Below, piece by piece: positions 32,156 to 44,220 of a DNA stretch of 64,000 nt. Made by a program: the position numbers and the translations under genes. The notes below the pieces were generated by a model. That model was not told the origin of the DNA, did no database searches, and saw only the letters and a list, made by a program, of their open reading frames with translations. This stretch comes from Adiantum capillus-veneris (Eukaryota; Streptophyta; Polypodiopsida; Polypodiales; Pteridaceae). Location of the stretch: assembly GCA_014529385.2 (NCBI GenBank), contig CM043947.1, positions 127,998,891 to 128,062,890 of the forward strand, in the 5' to 3' direction. Positions within the stretch are counted from its first letter, which is position 1. Each line of letters opens with the position of its first letter.

Positions 32156-33672
32156 TGATAGCGGGAAAAAGAGCAGTGCAATCGCGTGGCCTCTGTACTC
32201 GTGCACACTCCACAAACCACGCCTCATGCAAACAAGCAAAGAACAAAACAAAGGGGGCACCACCCTAAATTAAGAGGTTTAGGGACCTCACACATAGTAC
32301 ACATAGGCAAGTGAGACTTCTGGCATTATGATGGCATCAAAACATATGGCAAAACACATAGAAACGAAGCTTAGGGACCTTATGTAGCATATATATACAC
32401 AAGACATCAGATTAACAATACAACGGCATCTGATCATACATAACAAGGATATAGAGAAGCAAGCCAAGGATGGCATAATCCCTTGTCAAAAACAATCAAC
32501 CCAGCAAGTAGGTATGATCCTACTAGCAACACATCAATACCTTAGAGAATGATGGCGAGGATGGTGGCCATGGAGCATGAGAGAAGACTCCTTATTTAGG
32601 TTTTAGGGCTAGTAATGTAGCATACTAGAGGGAGAGAGAGAGTAGAGCTCCATCCATAGCTCCTCGTTGTGAGCAATGTCGTCATAGCTTCATTGCTTGG
32701 TGAAGTGGGTGAAGTGTTGGTTTTGAGTGAGAGAAGGACTCCTTATATAGGTTTCTGAGAGGGTTTAGGATTAGGGATAAACATGCTTAAATCCGCTGAT
32801 TGGGGTTACTTTTTGCTTAGGGTGGTCAACAGATTGAGGTCACGTGATATGTCACCATCAAGATATTCTCTAGAGTGATGTGAGAGGGGAGGGTTAATGC
32901 TGATTTTTCTGATTGTGACACATGGGGATAAGGCCTTGACCAGCATTTAAGAGCAGGTAGGTGGCTGTTGAAACTGGAGGTTCTGCACATGTCAGGGGGG
33001 GACCTGCGGGGGGGAAGTGGCAACTGGGTCCTCCTGAATATCAAATTCTCAAAAAATCCTCAACCATGGCTTCTTTTGACATGTGTTCTTTGAAAAAATC
33101 AGCATGTCTCTTTTCAACTCAAAAGTCTTTATCCCTGTTGACTCACCTTTACCATAAGATTTTCCCTTTTTCTCCTCCTGTAACTGCATTGTTGATGCCC
33201 AATCACTGCTTCTAGTAACAGTGAACTGTTACCTACCAAATACTTATGGTGCAGTAAAAATATTTACCATGGGTAAAAAAAGTTACTGTAGGTAAAAAGT
33301 GATTTGTATTTACCATGTAGGTGAAAAATATTTACTGTAGGTAAAAAATATTTACTGTGGTAAAAAATATTTACTGTCGGTAAAAAAGTGAAAACGGAGT
33401 ATGCTGTGCTGTGAGTCCACACGAACATCCTCGTGTAAATTTCACTAGAAATTCACACCTAGAATGGGCTATTCTGTAAGATATAGGTTGTAGGCATGCA
33501 TAAGAGCTCGTTCCCACGTATCTTCTGTCCATGGCACTTTTTACTCTTTGGTGCTTGTGAAGTAGATTTTTCCTCTCTTTCGAGATCCCTTGGACTAGAG
33601 TATCCTCATCTCCCCAACAACTGAATGTGCCTTTAATGCATCTTCAGAAGGGGTCCTAAAAACCATGCATCA
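32156..33672 (-). repeat. 5' LTR of the Tat-like element
   Basis: Near-identical partner of 24183-25701. It should contain the promoter of the element. An AT-rich start region is present, but no TATA box was singled out with confidence. Confidence 0.95.
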
Positions 33673-36150
33673 GAGGCAAATTAAAAAGGGACTAACGTCT
33701 ATCCCCCAAATCTTTTGTTTCTTTTTTTGTTTGCAAAACTCACAAACTGTGAGTGAATGAATTAAAGACAAAAATAATTACATAGATAACCATGCTCAAT
33801 ACGAGCCATGGCTGCATCAGTACAACACACCACCTTAAGACCTCATATATCGGCTAACCAAGGGAGCCACCCTACCACCATCATAATTTCCCACATAAAA
33901 CAAATACCCGAAACACCAGAATGACTGCAGAACACCGGACACAAAACACCAGTCGAAGCTAGAGAAGAAGAGAGCATACCGCCGCAGTAAGGGCAGAGCC
34001 AAAAACTCCATCACCAACGAGACTCCAACATTGCAAAAGCACTCGGGGTGAATCACGATCGAGTGCCAGATCAAACCAAAGTCAGTCACACTCTATAACC
34101 CATGAATACAGGCTATTGAGGTGAGCCATACACCTTCTTGGTCGCAACCCAGACACCGAAGACTGCCACCTGAAAGAAGAATAGTGCCACCATCCCACCT
34201 TCCGTCGTCGGCTTCGAGCCCTACCCACAAAGCCACATCGTACGGGCCAAGCCTCATGCATACCATCTTCCACCTGTACCCAGAACACCCATGGAAACAT
34301 CTGAAACGCCCCTAGCAACTGGGCAACAAACATCGGAAACATCACCGCTCGTAGCAAGTCCTTCCAAACCAAGATGCACGCTTCACCCACGGAAAGGGGG
34401 CAGGATTCCGCCAAGACTGATGGCCAAAAAGAACGTCCAGATCTGACCTTCCCCACTTCGCCAGGTCGGGCGAGATAGCCGAGAGAGCCATCCCAGACTC
34501 TCTCTTGTACTCGGGCCACGCCACCTCTCCCTAGAAAACTCTGCACCTGCAGGTAGTGCATACCTCTGTGATTGTAGCCCAAAGGACCTCCAGAAGATGC
34601 ACCACTGGGCCCCCCAACCCTTATGCAAGCGTTGCAGCTGCCCTTCGACCCGCGCGCACAGAGTAGGGGAAGGTAAACGCGGAGACGAAGCGCGTTCAGT
34701 CTTCACCCAAAATCTTACTTATATCCTTTTGTGAAAATCTGAAAAAAACATATTTAGGATTTTAGTAAAATAAGACCAGTGGTCTCTGTGAAGGCACGGA
34801 TCCATCTAAACTTATTTCTATGTATTTTGTAAGTAGGAAATAATACGCGAAGGTTACTAGGATGTCATGTAGATCTTTAACAAGATCAACTAGCTCCAAA
34901 GGAGACAAAAGAACATTTATAAAAATCCCTTCATCTAGCCCACTTTTTGTCGCATTTTACATATAAATGAGGGGTTATGACGAGCTTTATCTAACCCAAC
35001 CACCATAAACTTTCAACTGCAAATTGTCTTCAATCAAGAAATCTCTTGAGAGAACTGATTTTTGTCTTCAATCAAGAAATCTCTTGAGAGAACCAATTTT
35101 TGGGAAGTAAAGAGATGTTTTTCTCAAAAATGTCACACACCTTTCTAGCAATTGCTAGACGTATGTCACCTCCAAGTTGACAATGTCTACCAGACATGCA
35201 AGTAGGGCACTTAAATCCAAATGAGGGTTAAGTGGTTCTAGAGGAATATGATTAAAACCTATTTTAAGAAGCTTACAAACATCTTTGTATTTGATCACGT
35301 TTAAAGTAGTTGTGGAAACATGCTTACCAAAGTTAGCAAAGTCAAAAGTAAACTTAAGAAAATCATAACAGATATAATTAAGGATGATATCAGCTTTACA
35401 TTGGATGGTGTGTACTTACATCCAAATTGAGCATTTTCTATGTACTCATGGTTTCCAATGACAGAATCAAAAGTATAAAAAATTACCTATTTTGGAGAGA
35501 CAAATTCTAATAATTTGTTTGCAAAAAGGCAATGAGAATATATGCATGAAGAGTCATCTTCCTGATTACAAAGGGTGAACGTGCTAGTAGGTCCTTTTTT
35601 CACATGAAAGCATCACATATTCAGGAAGTTACGAAGTGGGAGATTTTTACCCCTTTCTGTAGGGAAGGATTTTCTTGTACTCCTAGCACTACTAGCACCA
35701 GTAAAAAGGGATAAAAAAGAAGTACAAGAGGTAGGTGTCCCAAGAGTATTAGCAAGCATTGCAGGGGGTGAAGAAGTGTTGATATGATATGGTAGTGATT
35801 TGTGTGCACACATAGGACCGTCGGGGTCATTTTTCCCTCACTAGGAGTTTTTTTCCATGTGCATTGTACATATGCCCATCCTCATTCTAGGGCATCTTTA
35901 TCTTTATACTTGCACACTAAGTAATACTACTTGCGTTGTGTGCTCTTGAGCTTCTTCTTCTCCAAGCTTTGTGTGCATTCCTACAATACTTAATCCAAAT
36001 GTTCTTCATCAAGATTTTGCTTGTTCTTCATCAAGATTATCTGATTTCTCACTAATTTACTATATTGTCTCTATTTGTGTCCCCACAAGTTATATTAGTA
36101 CATTTTATTTCTTTGGCAGGTCATTGCTTTGGCCATTATAGGCTTTCGTC
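33673..36150. other. Intergenic, with a possible A-tailed retroposon on the minus strand
   Basis: On the minus strand, two open frames (34582-34082 and 34089-33835) form a GC-rich stretch. A possible A-rich 3' end (GCAAACAAAAAAAGAAAC) sits near 33720-33740. The translated text is Trp- and Arg-rich without any motif, so I do not call a gene. A LINE or processed-transcript remnant is possible. At 35020-35100 a segment of about 37 bp (AATCAAGAAATCTCTTGAGA) is tandemly duplicated. Nothing else is recognised up to 36150. Confidence 0.45.
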
Positions 36151-36156
36151 TCGACA

Positions 36157-37720
36157 ATGTCTGATAATGATATATTTTGCATGTTGTCTGCTAATGACAA
36201 GCCTGATGGTAACAATTATCCATTGTGGGAATACATGATGTATCATGTATGGGTTTCCAAAGTTTTTTGGAGCATTGTACATGGTATTGATATACATCCA
36301 AGATCTGTGGCAGATTCTGGTACTATTGTGAGGATGTCACAGGTTCTAGCACATCTAGTAATGTAGCAGTCTTGCCCACTCTTGAATAGCATTATTGGGA
36401 TGGCAGAGATGCATAAGCACATGCCTTGATTGTTTTATCTATTAAACATACCATTGTACCGCACATTCGTTCAATAAGGATATCCAAGAAAACTTGGGAC
36501 ATTCTTGCACATTTGTATGTAGGGTGCAATGAGGCACATGTGGTTAAAGTCTAAGCATATGGAGGAAGCAAACTCTATGGAAATTTTACTTATAGAGATT
36601 AAAGATCTCAAAGAGAAATTAATTGTTGTAGATGAGATCATTCCTGATAGTTCACTTGTGCAGATAGTTCTTAACGACATGCTAGATTCTTATCAGAGTT
36701 TTACATCTACTTGTGACAAAGGGAAATCTAGATGCTACCAAGTTTGATGAGTTGGTTGCTATACTCTTGCAAGAATACCAGTCTAGGAAAAGGAGGTGTA
36801 AATAGTGTGTTGTAGATCTGGTCTTTGTGACTATTCACAAAGAGGTGATGCAAATACCTCTTTGAGCAACAAGCCAAAAGTTACACCTTCGAAGATTAAT
36901 GATAAGCCTCATACGATTGAGCACTAATAAGTCCAAGAAGAAGCTATGATGCAACTATTCTAAGACTAATGATAATCTTATTAAGGATTATCCTAAGTTG
37001 AAGTCGAAGGAGGCAAAGAAAAAGGAGGCCAGTATGGTTGTTGTAGATACCTCTCCTTTTACTTCCTAACCACAACAAGTATGGTACATGATAAAAAATG
37101 GGCTTTCAGTGTACACCACAATTTTAAACCATCTCTCCATGACATATTTATGTCAGTTGTAGATTCTCGTGTGTGGTACTTTGATAGTGGTTCCACAAAA
37201 CACATTACTTTGTAGCGTGACATGTTCAGTTTTCTTGAGTCTACCCCTATATGGAATATTGTCACATGCACATATAACATTCTGCTTACTACTACAAATG
37301 GTATGCTTTCACATTAAAAGATGCCTTGTATATTCCTAGGAGCAAGAAAAATTTATTGTCAATTTTTGCTTACTAGGTTTGGCCTAGTTTTCAAATTTTT
37401 GGATGACAAATGTATAGTTCATGATCTCAATTTTGGTGACACAATTATGGCATTTGGTTTATTAAGCCATGGGATTTATAATTTGAATGCTTATGTGAAT
37501 TGTGTGGAAGATACAACATGTGTAGTTTCATATTTAAAAGTTGTTTTAGATGCAAAACTTTGGCATGCACATTTTGGTCATTTGAATTTTAGTAGTTTGT
37601 TGCGCCCATAGAAATCTAAGATGGTTTCTTCATTGCCTACTTTACATGCACCAATTAAACATGTTTGTGAGGACTACATATTGGGTAAAATGCGACATTC
37701 CTCCTTTAACACCTATTTAG
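36157..37720 (+). pseudogene. Copia gag-protease-preintegrase region, decayed
   Basis: Copia-type elements order their pol as protease, integrase, RT, RNase H. Here DGNNYPLWEYMMYHVW (near 36210) is the start of a Copia gag. IKDLKEKLIVVDEIIPDSSL (near 36600) resembles the UBN2 gag part. VWYFDSGSTKHIT (near 37180) is the Copia protease site. KLWHAHFGHLNFSSLL and CEDYILGKMRHSSF (37550-37720) are the GAG-pre-integrase zinc-binding region. Frames change repeatedly and stops are frequent. The element stops just before the integrase core. No LTR is visible near it. The matching downstream part of a Copia element occurs at 55829 on the same strand. Confidence 0.8.
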
Positions 37721-37924
37721 GAAAATAGGGAAAAATTCACACATTTGGGACGATTCTATGTGTCTCATGGACTTGAGGTAAGGTTGTATTGTACTAGGTT
37801 GTTGCACATATGAAAACTGAGATACAATGTTTAGTGGATGCTTATGAGTCTGCAAGATCCAATATGGTCCGTTTTCAACAACCATACTATACACTAGAGT
37901 GTTTTTGCACATGTTAGTTTACAA

Positions 37925-37974
<50 letters not shown>

Positions 37975-38489
37975 ACACACTCATGCACCGAAAATTTTCT
38001 TCCCACACATGCTTCATTTGATAAAACAATTAAAATGTAAGTTGCAAGAAAAACTTGAGTGACTAATGTGAAAAAAAACACCATTCATATTGAATAAGAT
38101 TTCTTGAAGATTACAAAGGTGGGATGCCATTATCAATGTTGATAATGACCATATCTATGGGTGGACTAATTGGACCCATTGCTAGAAGATTACAAAGTTG
38201 AAAGGGTTGAAAGGCGAATGCTAAGAGATCATTCCTCTTCATTTGCATTGACATTTGATGGTGCCTCATGTTCATCAAGTTTCAACTGACTCTCTTTGGC
38301 CTTGAGGATTATTGCCTTTGGAATCTTGATTTTTTCAAGAATTCATCCACCCTTGGGCTTCCATGCCCAAATGATGCAGCTAGTATCTTCCCAACGTTGA
38401 GGATCATTGATGTTCTCTCTCCAATACTTGTTCCAACAATCCTTGTAAACCTCCACATCACTTGAATTATTCTTCTTTGAAATTGGTGC
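37721..38489. repeat. Intergenic with an (AC)n microsatellite
   Basis: (AC)n, about 26 units with one AG interruption, spans 37924-37979. The rest to 38489 is AT-rich and shows no motif. It lies 3' of the minus-strand transposase. Confidence 0.85.
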
Positions 38490-40013
38490 CTAGTATTGTA
38501 TCTTCACTTGAAGATAGGTTGCCGAGTCATTGTTCTGATCAATATCTGTTGCTGCCACTCCTAACCAAATTGGGTAATTTTCATCACAAGGTTGCACAAG
38601 TACAAAGTCTCCCTTTGCCACATCAAGAGTTGGGTTGAACTCCTCAGCAGGGTTGTTGCGCATTGGACCACAATAGTGGCCCTCTATTATGTCAAGTGCT
38701 TCATCTAGACCATCTTCCAATGGAACTTCAAGAGGATGATCTTGTTCACGCATACTCCTTGGACAAAAGTCATCAAATAAAGTGTTTTCACTTTGTCCAG
38801 GGTTTTGCATAGCTTTCATGAGAACTGGGTTGATCCACCTAGCATACTCACTTTCATCTCCTTTCTTTTTCAAGTGATCTTTCCACCAACTAACATACTT
38901 CTTTATTCCTTCCATAACTTTCTCACTATCTTTAACATACTCAAAGGGTGGTAATACTTTTGGAACACCTTCAAGAAGCTTGGATCCTCCTTGGTCATTT
39001 CTCTTATATAACTCTATACCATTTTCGGTTAACCAATCCACATTTTTAGGGTGCACTTTGTATTGCATCAAAGGTATTCCATCACTCATATAGAACCTAA
39101 ATTGCAATGGCTTTGAATGACCCACTAAGCTATCTGCTCCATCATGTAAGAACCCCTTTAAAAATCCTTTAAAGTCTGCCACCTTTTGTAGGAGAAAAGG
39201 TGCTGGATGCATGCTAACACACTCACTGAAGATCTTCATCAAATGTGGAAATGTAAAAATGGCTTGTTTTCTAAGCTTCTCAGAAAAGCGACTGAACAAT
39301 GCATCAATGTCTTCATGAGTGTGACCAACCATAAGAAATCCAAGTTGTACAGTGTCAAAGACTCCTCGTGCAGCCAACAATGATAGGTATGCAAACACAT
39401 ATCGATTCTTATTTTCTGAACCACAATTGTCAAGTTGCAACAACAATGTTCTTGGCAACCTCTTGAACCCAAATACATTGCCATCCTCCTGTACATGTGC
39501 ATTAGTACCAAAGATTGATTGCATCCTTGGGCAATCATTTCCCTGTCTAGAAGCAAAATTCTCAGTGTCCACATTCACATTTGTAATTAGATCAGTCTCT
39601 GCCTCTTCATTCTGAGCACTCTGTTCCTTACAGTACAGGTTTTTCTCCTTAAGCACTTTCATATTGTGATAGAGAGAAGCTGTAGACAAAACACAATCAA
39701 AAAGATTTGTTCGTGGTTCTACACTTGAGTTTTCTAAGCTTAAGTCACCAAACATATGTTTATCTCTTCTTTCTAAGTTTATTAGATATTTTGAGAGAGA
39801 TGCAATTGTGAAGTTGGGATCACTCGGCCATAATCCCAATGCAAAGTGACCATAAGCTGTTTGTCCATGTCCATGAGTGAGAATTTCTGTCAAGGACACT
39901 GGAAGCCTCTCAACTCCATTGAGAGATTTTGGAACTGGTTTAATTTGTGGTATAGCAGTCTTACTTTGGTCCATCTTGTCATGTATAATGCACAAGAACT
40001 TGGTTGTATTCAT
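38490..40013 (-). CDS. DUF7869-like transposase, C-terminal part (507 codons)
   Basis: DUF7869 proteins are widely spread in repeats of plants, algae and animals and are probably DDE-type transposases. Residues 9-18 (IIHDKMDQSK) match the first acidic motif, residues 191-204 (LLQLDNCGSENKNR) the second, and residues 229-240 (VGHTHEDIDALF) the third. The length is typical of the core plus C-terminal part. The C-terminal 120 residues are acidic and end in DFVLVQPCDENYPIWLGVAA, a BAH- or Tudor-like small barrel text that may be worth testing. The ATG overlaps the stop of the upstream frame as ATGA. The in-frame text before it (SSSE) also reads through, so the natural protein probably starts further upstream and a frameshift separates the pieces. 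Confidence 0.75.
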   Translation of the reverse strand: MNTTKFLCIIHDKMDQSKTAIPQIKPVPKSLNGVERLPVSLTEILTHGHGQTAYGHFALGLWPSDPNFTIASLSKYLINLERRDKHMFGDLSLENSSVEPRTNLFDCVLSTASLYHNMKVLKEKNLYCKEQSAQNEEAETDLITNVNVDTENFASRQGNDCPRMQSIFGTNAHVQEDGNVFGFKRLPRTLLLQLDNCGSENKNRYVFAYLSLLAARGVFDTVQLGFLMVGHTHEDIDALFSRFSEKLRKQAIFTFPHLMKIFSECVSMHPAPFLLQKVADFKGFLKGFLHDGADSLVGHSKPLQFRFYMSDGIPLMQYKVHPKNVDWLTENGIELYKRNDQGGSKLLEGVPKVLPPFEYVKDSEKVMEGIKKYVSWWKDHLKKKGDESEYARWINPVLMKAMQNPGQSENTLFDDFCPRSMREQDHPLEVPLEDGLDEALDIIEGHYCGPMRNNPAEEFNPTLDVAKGDFVLVQPCDENYPIWLGVAATDIDQNNDSATYLQVKIQY

Positions 40014-40675
40014 TTCTGAAGAGCTCCTCCAAGCATAGTACAGATTTCTCCTCTGTGTGATCTCCTCTGTGCCATGTATCTAGCACGCTCCACCTGATTT
40101 TTGGTAGACTCCAGCTTGACCTTTATGGATGTGCAAATGTCACATTTAGAGAATGTACTTGATTTTGATAAAGTGACTATCTTGAAGACTGTGTTCCACA
40201 ACCTTGAGAATGTTGGCTGTGACAATGTTTTGTATTCCATTGTGACAAGTGTGTCGTTTACTTCCCACAAAATGTCCACTTGTTTGTACATCGTTGGTAG
40301 AACACGTTGAGTTTCCCAAGTGCCATGCATGGTTGTCCTTGACTTATGTGGCATTTGATCTGTATTATTATCTATGAAGCCTTGTATGAGTGCTTTTGCC
40401 ATATCAACATGTGTCAAGCTCTTCCTTATTGTTCCAGTGTTTCCATGATTTCCATTGCATGCTCCATCCAAGAATTTTTTACGCAGCCTGTAAAATGTTG
40501 ACTTTCCTATTCCATGCATTACATACCATGCTTTACTACATACCTTCTTTCCATCAAAAGTAAACTCAAAGCATTCCTCTTCTTGATCTTTTCTATGAGC
40601 CATGCTCATACAATCCAATACTAATGTGCATCGACTAGTGTAGCTTTGTCCCCAAAAGTCTGCCCTCGCTTGCAT
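40010..40675 (-). pseudogene. DUF7869-like transposase, middle part
   Basis: This 221-codon frame carries text usual in front of the DUF7869 core. WYVMHGIGKSTFYRLRKKFL looks like a helix-turn-helix. FSKCDICTSIKVKLESTKNQ has a C-X2-C pair. RARYMAQRRSHRGEI is a basic helix. In complete relatives these lead straight into the DKMDQ motif, which here is in the next frame. One small indel near 40020-40030 would join them. It overlaps the upstream frame by 41 bases. I take the three minus-strand frames as one broken gene. Confidence 0.7.
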
Positions 40676-41612
40676 GATTTGGATCTATTTCCAATCTGGC
40701 AGCATCGCATCTCACAACAATCAATTGTTGCAACTTTGTGAATGTTTGCAGCATCACATTGTTTGTTGAAACCATGAGCATTACCTTTTTTTTCTTGCTA
40801 GGCCTAACTTTATGTACATAACTCCTTTTCTTACCTGTCCCATCTCTTATATCATAGTCACCGGCAATGGCATCCTGCTCTCTATCATTTTGAGTATGAA
40901 GAAGAAGACCTAGTTCTGTACTGGTGGTACCTTCTTCAAAACTAGTTTCAGTGTTGTTATGTATGCCATCATCCTCATAGTCATCACTGGAAGCATATAA
41001 GCTGTCAAGGGAATCTCTCGTTTCTTCCATGAGGAAATCTTGAATACCCTCAATGGCAGAAGAGGATCCAGTGTCTTTGATCAAGGGCCCACCATTCTCA
41101 AATGTGAGCTTCCTAATAGGCCATCTTACCAAATTCAAACTTGAAATATCACTTTGATGTGGATGCATCGACCCTTCCACAATGACACCCAAGCTACTCT
41201 CACCTAGTTCAGTACAGTTTATAGCCTCATATGGGTGGACCAGCAATACCACTCCATTACCAAGTTTTGTAGATCTATTGTCAGCCCAAAGGATAACTCT
41301 TTTCTCTTTCCAACTCGCTCTATCTATCAAGCCATCTTCTTGACCAACAATAAAATCCTCATCTATTGTGTGAGATTTTCCTCTGTCCATAACAATATTA
41401 TGCAATGGCCATTTGATGATGCTTCCAACTGCTTGAGAGATGGTTCTTGCATCCATTGTGACGAATGGAATCAAGAAGGTGTCATCAAAACTTTCTAGTA
41501 CATGTATCGCCACACATGTTGTGCCAATCAATTCAAAACCACAACGTTGAGATACATCAGTGGAATGAATAACCCCACGAGCTTTCCTTGTGGAACCATC
41601 AACAAGAAACAC
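40635..41612 (-). pseudogene. N-terminal part of the same transposase gene (DUF8039-like)
   Basis: This 325-codon frame opens with DGSTRKARGVIHSTDVSQRC and continues FLIPFVTMDARTISQAVGSI then IKWPLHNIV. The pattern (A-G-V, then V-x-V, then IP, then a Gly and a WP) is like DUF8039, a domain known next to plant CACTA-type transposases. The middle is acidic and low in complexity. The end has a basic cluster (SYVHKVRPSKKKKV), perhaps a nuclear localisation signal. A frame change near 40660 links it to the following piece. No terminal inverted repeat was located. The DUF8039 resemblance is from memory of the pattern and needs a profile search. Confidence 0.5.
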
Positions 41613-41759
41613 TGAATCACCTTGTTTTGGACCTTGTAATTTTTGAGAAAATCAAGAGATATCAGTAAAATTGTATGTCTGAACATATAACTCAAAATTT
41701 AATGCATTCCCAAGATACACTCACAATTTTGGCAAAATCTTGCATCCCATTTAATTAAG

Positions 41760-42620
41760 AAAATCTACACTGAGTCAATCCATGGAGGATGGTAGGAGGC
41801 TCGAGCTCAAGTTTGAGCCTGTATGTACATCCAAGTGCTAGAAATATAAAGCTGACAAGAGTTGCAAGGTAGGGACTATGTTACATTGAAGAGGCACCCA
41901 TGGAATTTGATAGAAGGATGGAGCCTTTATGCACATCCAAGTGCTAGAAATATGTAGCTCACAAGAGTTACAAGATGGATCTCGAGTTATACTGAATCAA
42001 CCCATTGGGGATGGTAGGAGGCTCGAGCTCAAGTTTGAGCCTAAATGTACATCTTAGTGCTAGAAATCTAAAGCTGAAAATAGGTCCAATATGGTTCCTA
42101 AGTTACAATGTCGGAGCATAGATGGAGCCTAAATGTAGGTCTTAAGTGCTAGAAATCTTTAGCTTAAAATAGTTGCAAGATGGATCTCAAGCTATAAGTC
42201 AACCCACGCACGACCGTAGGAGGCTCAAGCTCAAGTTTGAGGTCAAGTTTGATCCTAGATGTACATCTAAGTGCTATAAATACCTTGATAAAAAGAGTTT
42301 CACAAAGCCAAAGTTTCATAGAGGCAAGCATGGAATTTTTTAGGTGGCTCGATCTCAAGTTTGAGCCTAAATGTACATCCAAGTGTTAGAAATCTATACT
42401 TGTCACACGGGTTGCAATATGTAGCCCAAGTTACATGGAGGCACCCATGGAATTTGGTAGAAGGCTCAAACTCAAGTTTGAGCATAGATGCACATTCAAG
42501 TGTTAGAAATCTACGAGCAACAATAGGTGTGAGAAAAAACCCAAGCTATGTTGAAGTAGCCTTGAATTTGGAAGGAGACTCAAATTGAAGTTCTAGCTAT
42601 ATTATACATTTAAAGAGTTG
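41760..42620. repeat. Palindrome-core array A, about eight units of 100-125 bp
   Basis: Each unit has a core like GCTCGAGCTCAAGTTTGAGC, then TGTACATCCAAGTGCTAGAAAT, then a variable spacer with GTTGCAAGATGGA. Cores lie near 41799, 42020, 42222, 42346 and 42463, with weaker ones near 41910, 42122 and 42572. The core is an imperfect palindrome related to that of array B. The array lies upstream of the minus-strand transposase gene, starting about 150 bases from its first codon. Confidence 0.85.
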
Positions 42621-43528
42621 TAAGGTGGAGCCAAGGTAATGATGAGCTTTACATCAAACCCAAGTTTCCTTGAATGACCTATCAAAAGAGTCGGAGCTTA
42701 CAAGAAGGTGAGGCTTCAAAGTAGTTGCATGAGTGGCTCAAACTTAAGTTCGAGCTTAGTTAGTCATATAGTTTTCTTTTAGGATAGGACATTAGTTCAA
42801 GTATAGGTGGCCTTGGAGATTATGCTATGACAATTGAGCGTTGATGGACATTCAAAATACAATGAGGTTTTTTTCTCAGTTGTTTATGTGTAAATCAATT
42901 CTTGGTGATTATAGTCCTGGTGTTTTACGTGTTGTAGCAGGACAATTTTACATGCAAAAAGGTGCGATGAAATCGGTTAAGGAAGAGGGTTGGTGGAGGT
43001 GGGTCCCTCACTCATTGATCCTAAGAGGTTTTAGCCAAGGGAAGTCAAAACTATGTCCAACTTGTGAGTATTATTTTCCCAAAACTCTCAGAAAACTAGT
43101 TCTAGACACCCCTAACTTCGTCAAATTTTTTGACCCCTTAAACATCGTTTTGTTCAGAAAAGTGTAGAGCCGCTCTCAAGCTATAGGCTCATAAAAAAAG
43201 TTTTGCAATCGGACTCCGTATGTGAAAGTTATGCTGATTTTCGTGAACAGTTTTTTTTTCACTTCTTTTAACCATCGTGAAAACCATTAGTTTTGGTCCA
43301 CACATGTGAGTTTGCTAATCTAACCATGGTAGGGTTGGTGGGAAAAGCTATTAAAGGCTTTTTAATGCTTTTAAAACCTTCTATATTATAATATGTTTGG
43401 ATTTTTCTACAGACTGTGACGAATTCGACGACGGCGCGACATGTGAGATTCTTTACTCCCGCATCTCCTTGCCCTCTGCAAATCTGCTCGCGGCCCCACA
43501 AGGCTCTTTTTCACAACTCTAGATTAAT

Positions 43529-43574
<46 letters not shown>

Positions 43575-43716
43575 TCTCTCTTCTACATTAAAACAGGGTT
43601 TCGGTTTTTTTGCAGACAGTGAAAAAACTGAGGATGAAGTGACAAGTATGGCTCTTTTCTTTCCCATCTCCCTCTCCTCTATGAATCTATTTGCAGTCCC
43701 AAAATGCTCTACATTA

Positions 43717-43773
<57 letters not shown>

Positions 43774-43904
43774 ATATCTTTCTCTTTTTGATTGCAGGTG
43801 AAGATCTGATTGTAGTTTAGATTTGAAATTTGAATTTCAAATTCGAAAGGCTTATCCAGGTGCACTTCTTTGTCTCTCTCTCTCTCTCTCGTGTGTGATA
43901 TCTT
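42621..43904. repeat. Intergenic with CT and TG microsatellites
   Basis: A 108-codon frame at 42841-43167 has no motif and is not called. (CT)n lies at 43530-43580, (TG)n at 43720-43771 and a shorter CT run at 43873-43890. The text before each microsatellite (43405-43520 and 43612-43715) is loosely similar, which suggests a diverged duplication of about 210 bp. Confidence 0.7.
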
Positions 43905-44220
43905 CTTCTAATCTTTCTATGTAGTTACCATCAGCTCCTCTTAATCACTCCCTAATCTCTCTGTGTAATCTCCATTGCCTCCTCTTAATCACTCCCTAAT
44001 CTCTTCCAGTCTCTCTATGTAATCTCCTTTGTCTCCTCTTAATCACTCCCTAATCTCTTCTAATCTCTCTATGTAATCTCCTTTGCCTCCTCTTAATCAC
44101 TCCCTAATCTCTTCTAATCTCTCTATGTAATCTCTCTTGCCTCATCTTAATCACTCCCTAATCTCTTCTAATCTCTCTATGTAATCTCCCTTGCCTCCTC
44201 TTAATCACTCCCTCCCTTCC
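43905..44220. repeat. 54-bp pyrimidine-rich tandem repeat
   Basis: CTCTTAATCACTCCCTAATC recurs at about 43938, 43982, 44036, 44090, 44144 and 44198. The period is 54 bases after a first interval of 44. The units are T/C-rich and nearly identical, so this is a recent minisatellite. Bases 44221-44640 are AT-rich with nothing recognised. Confidence 0.93.

Larger units (their letters stand above)
24183..33672 (-). mobile_element. Young Tat-like Gypsy LTR retrotransposon, defective
   Basis: A complete 9490-bp insertion on the minus strand. LTRs of 1519 and 1517 bp begin TGATGCATGG and end GCTATCA in element orientation. The element is flanked by a perfect 5-bp target duplication, GAGGC (24178-24182 and 33673-33677). 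The LTRs differ at roughly two dozen positions by my count (about 98% identity). The order from the 5' LTR is extra ORF, gag, zinc knuckle, protease, RT, RNase H, a second RNase H, integrase, polypurine tract. The second RNase H and the extra 5' ORF are hallmarks of the Tat/Ogre group. Nonsense codons, a 176-bp duplication and a deletion through integrase make it unable to move by itself. Confidence 0.96.

Noticed and set aside
33835-34582. Two long minus-strand frames (166 and 84 codons)
   Set aside because: GC-rich sequence with Trp/Arg-rich text and no motif; the overlap looks like chance or an old frameshift. Described only as a possible retroposon.
42841-43167. 108-codon frame on + near array A
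   Set aside because: No recognisable domain. The following bases (43168-43260) look non-coding and the frame has no supporting splice or repeat evidence.
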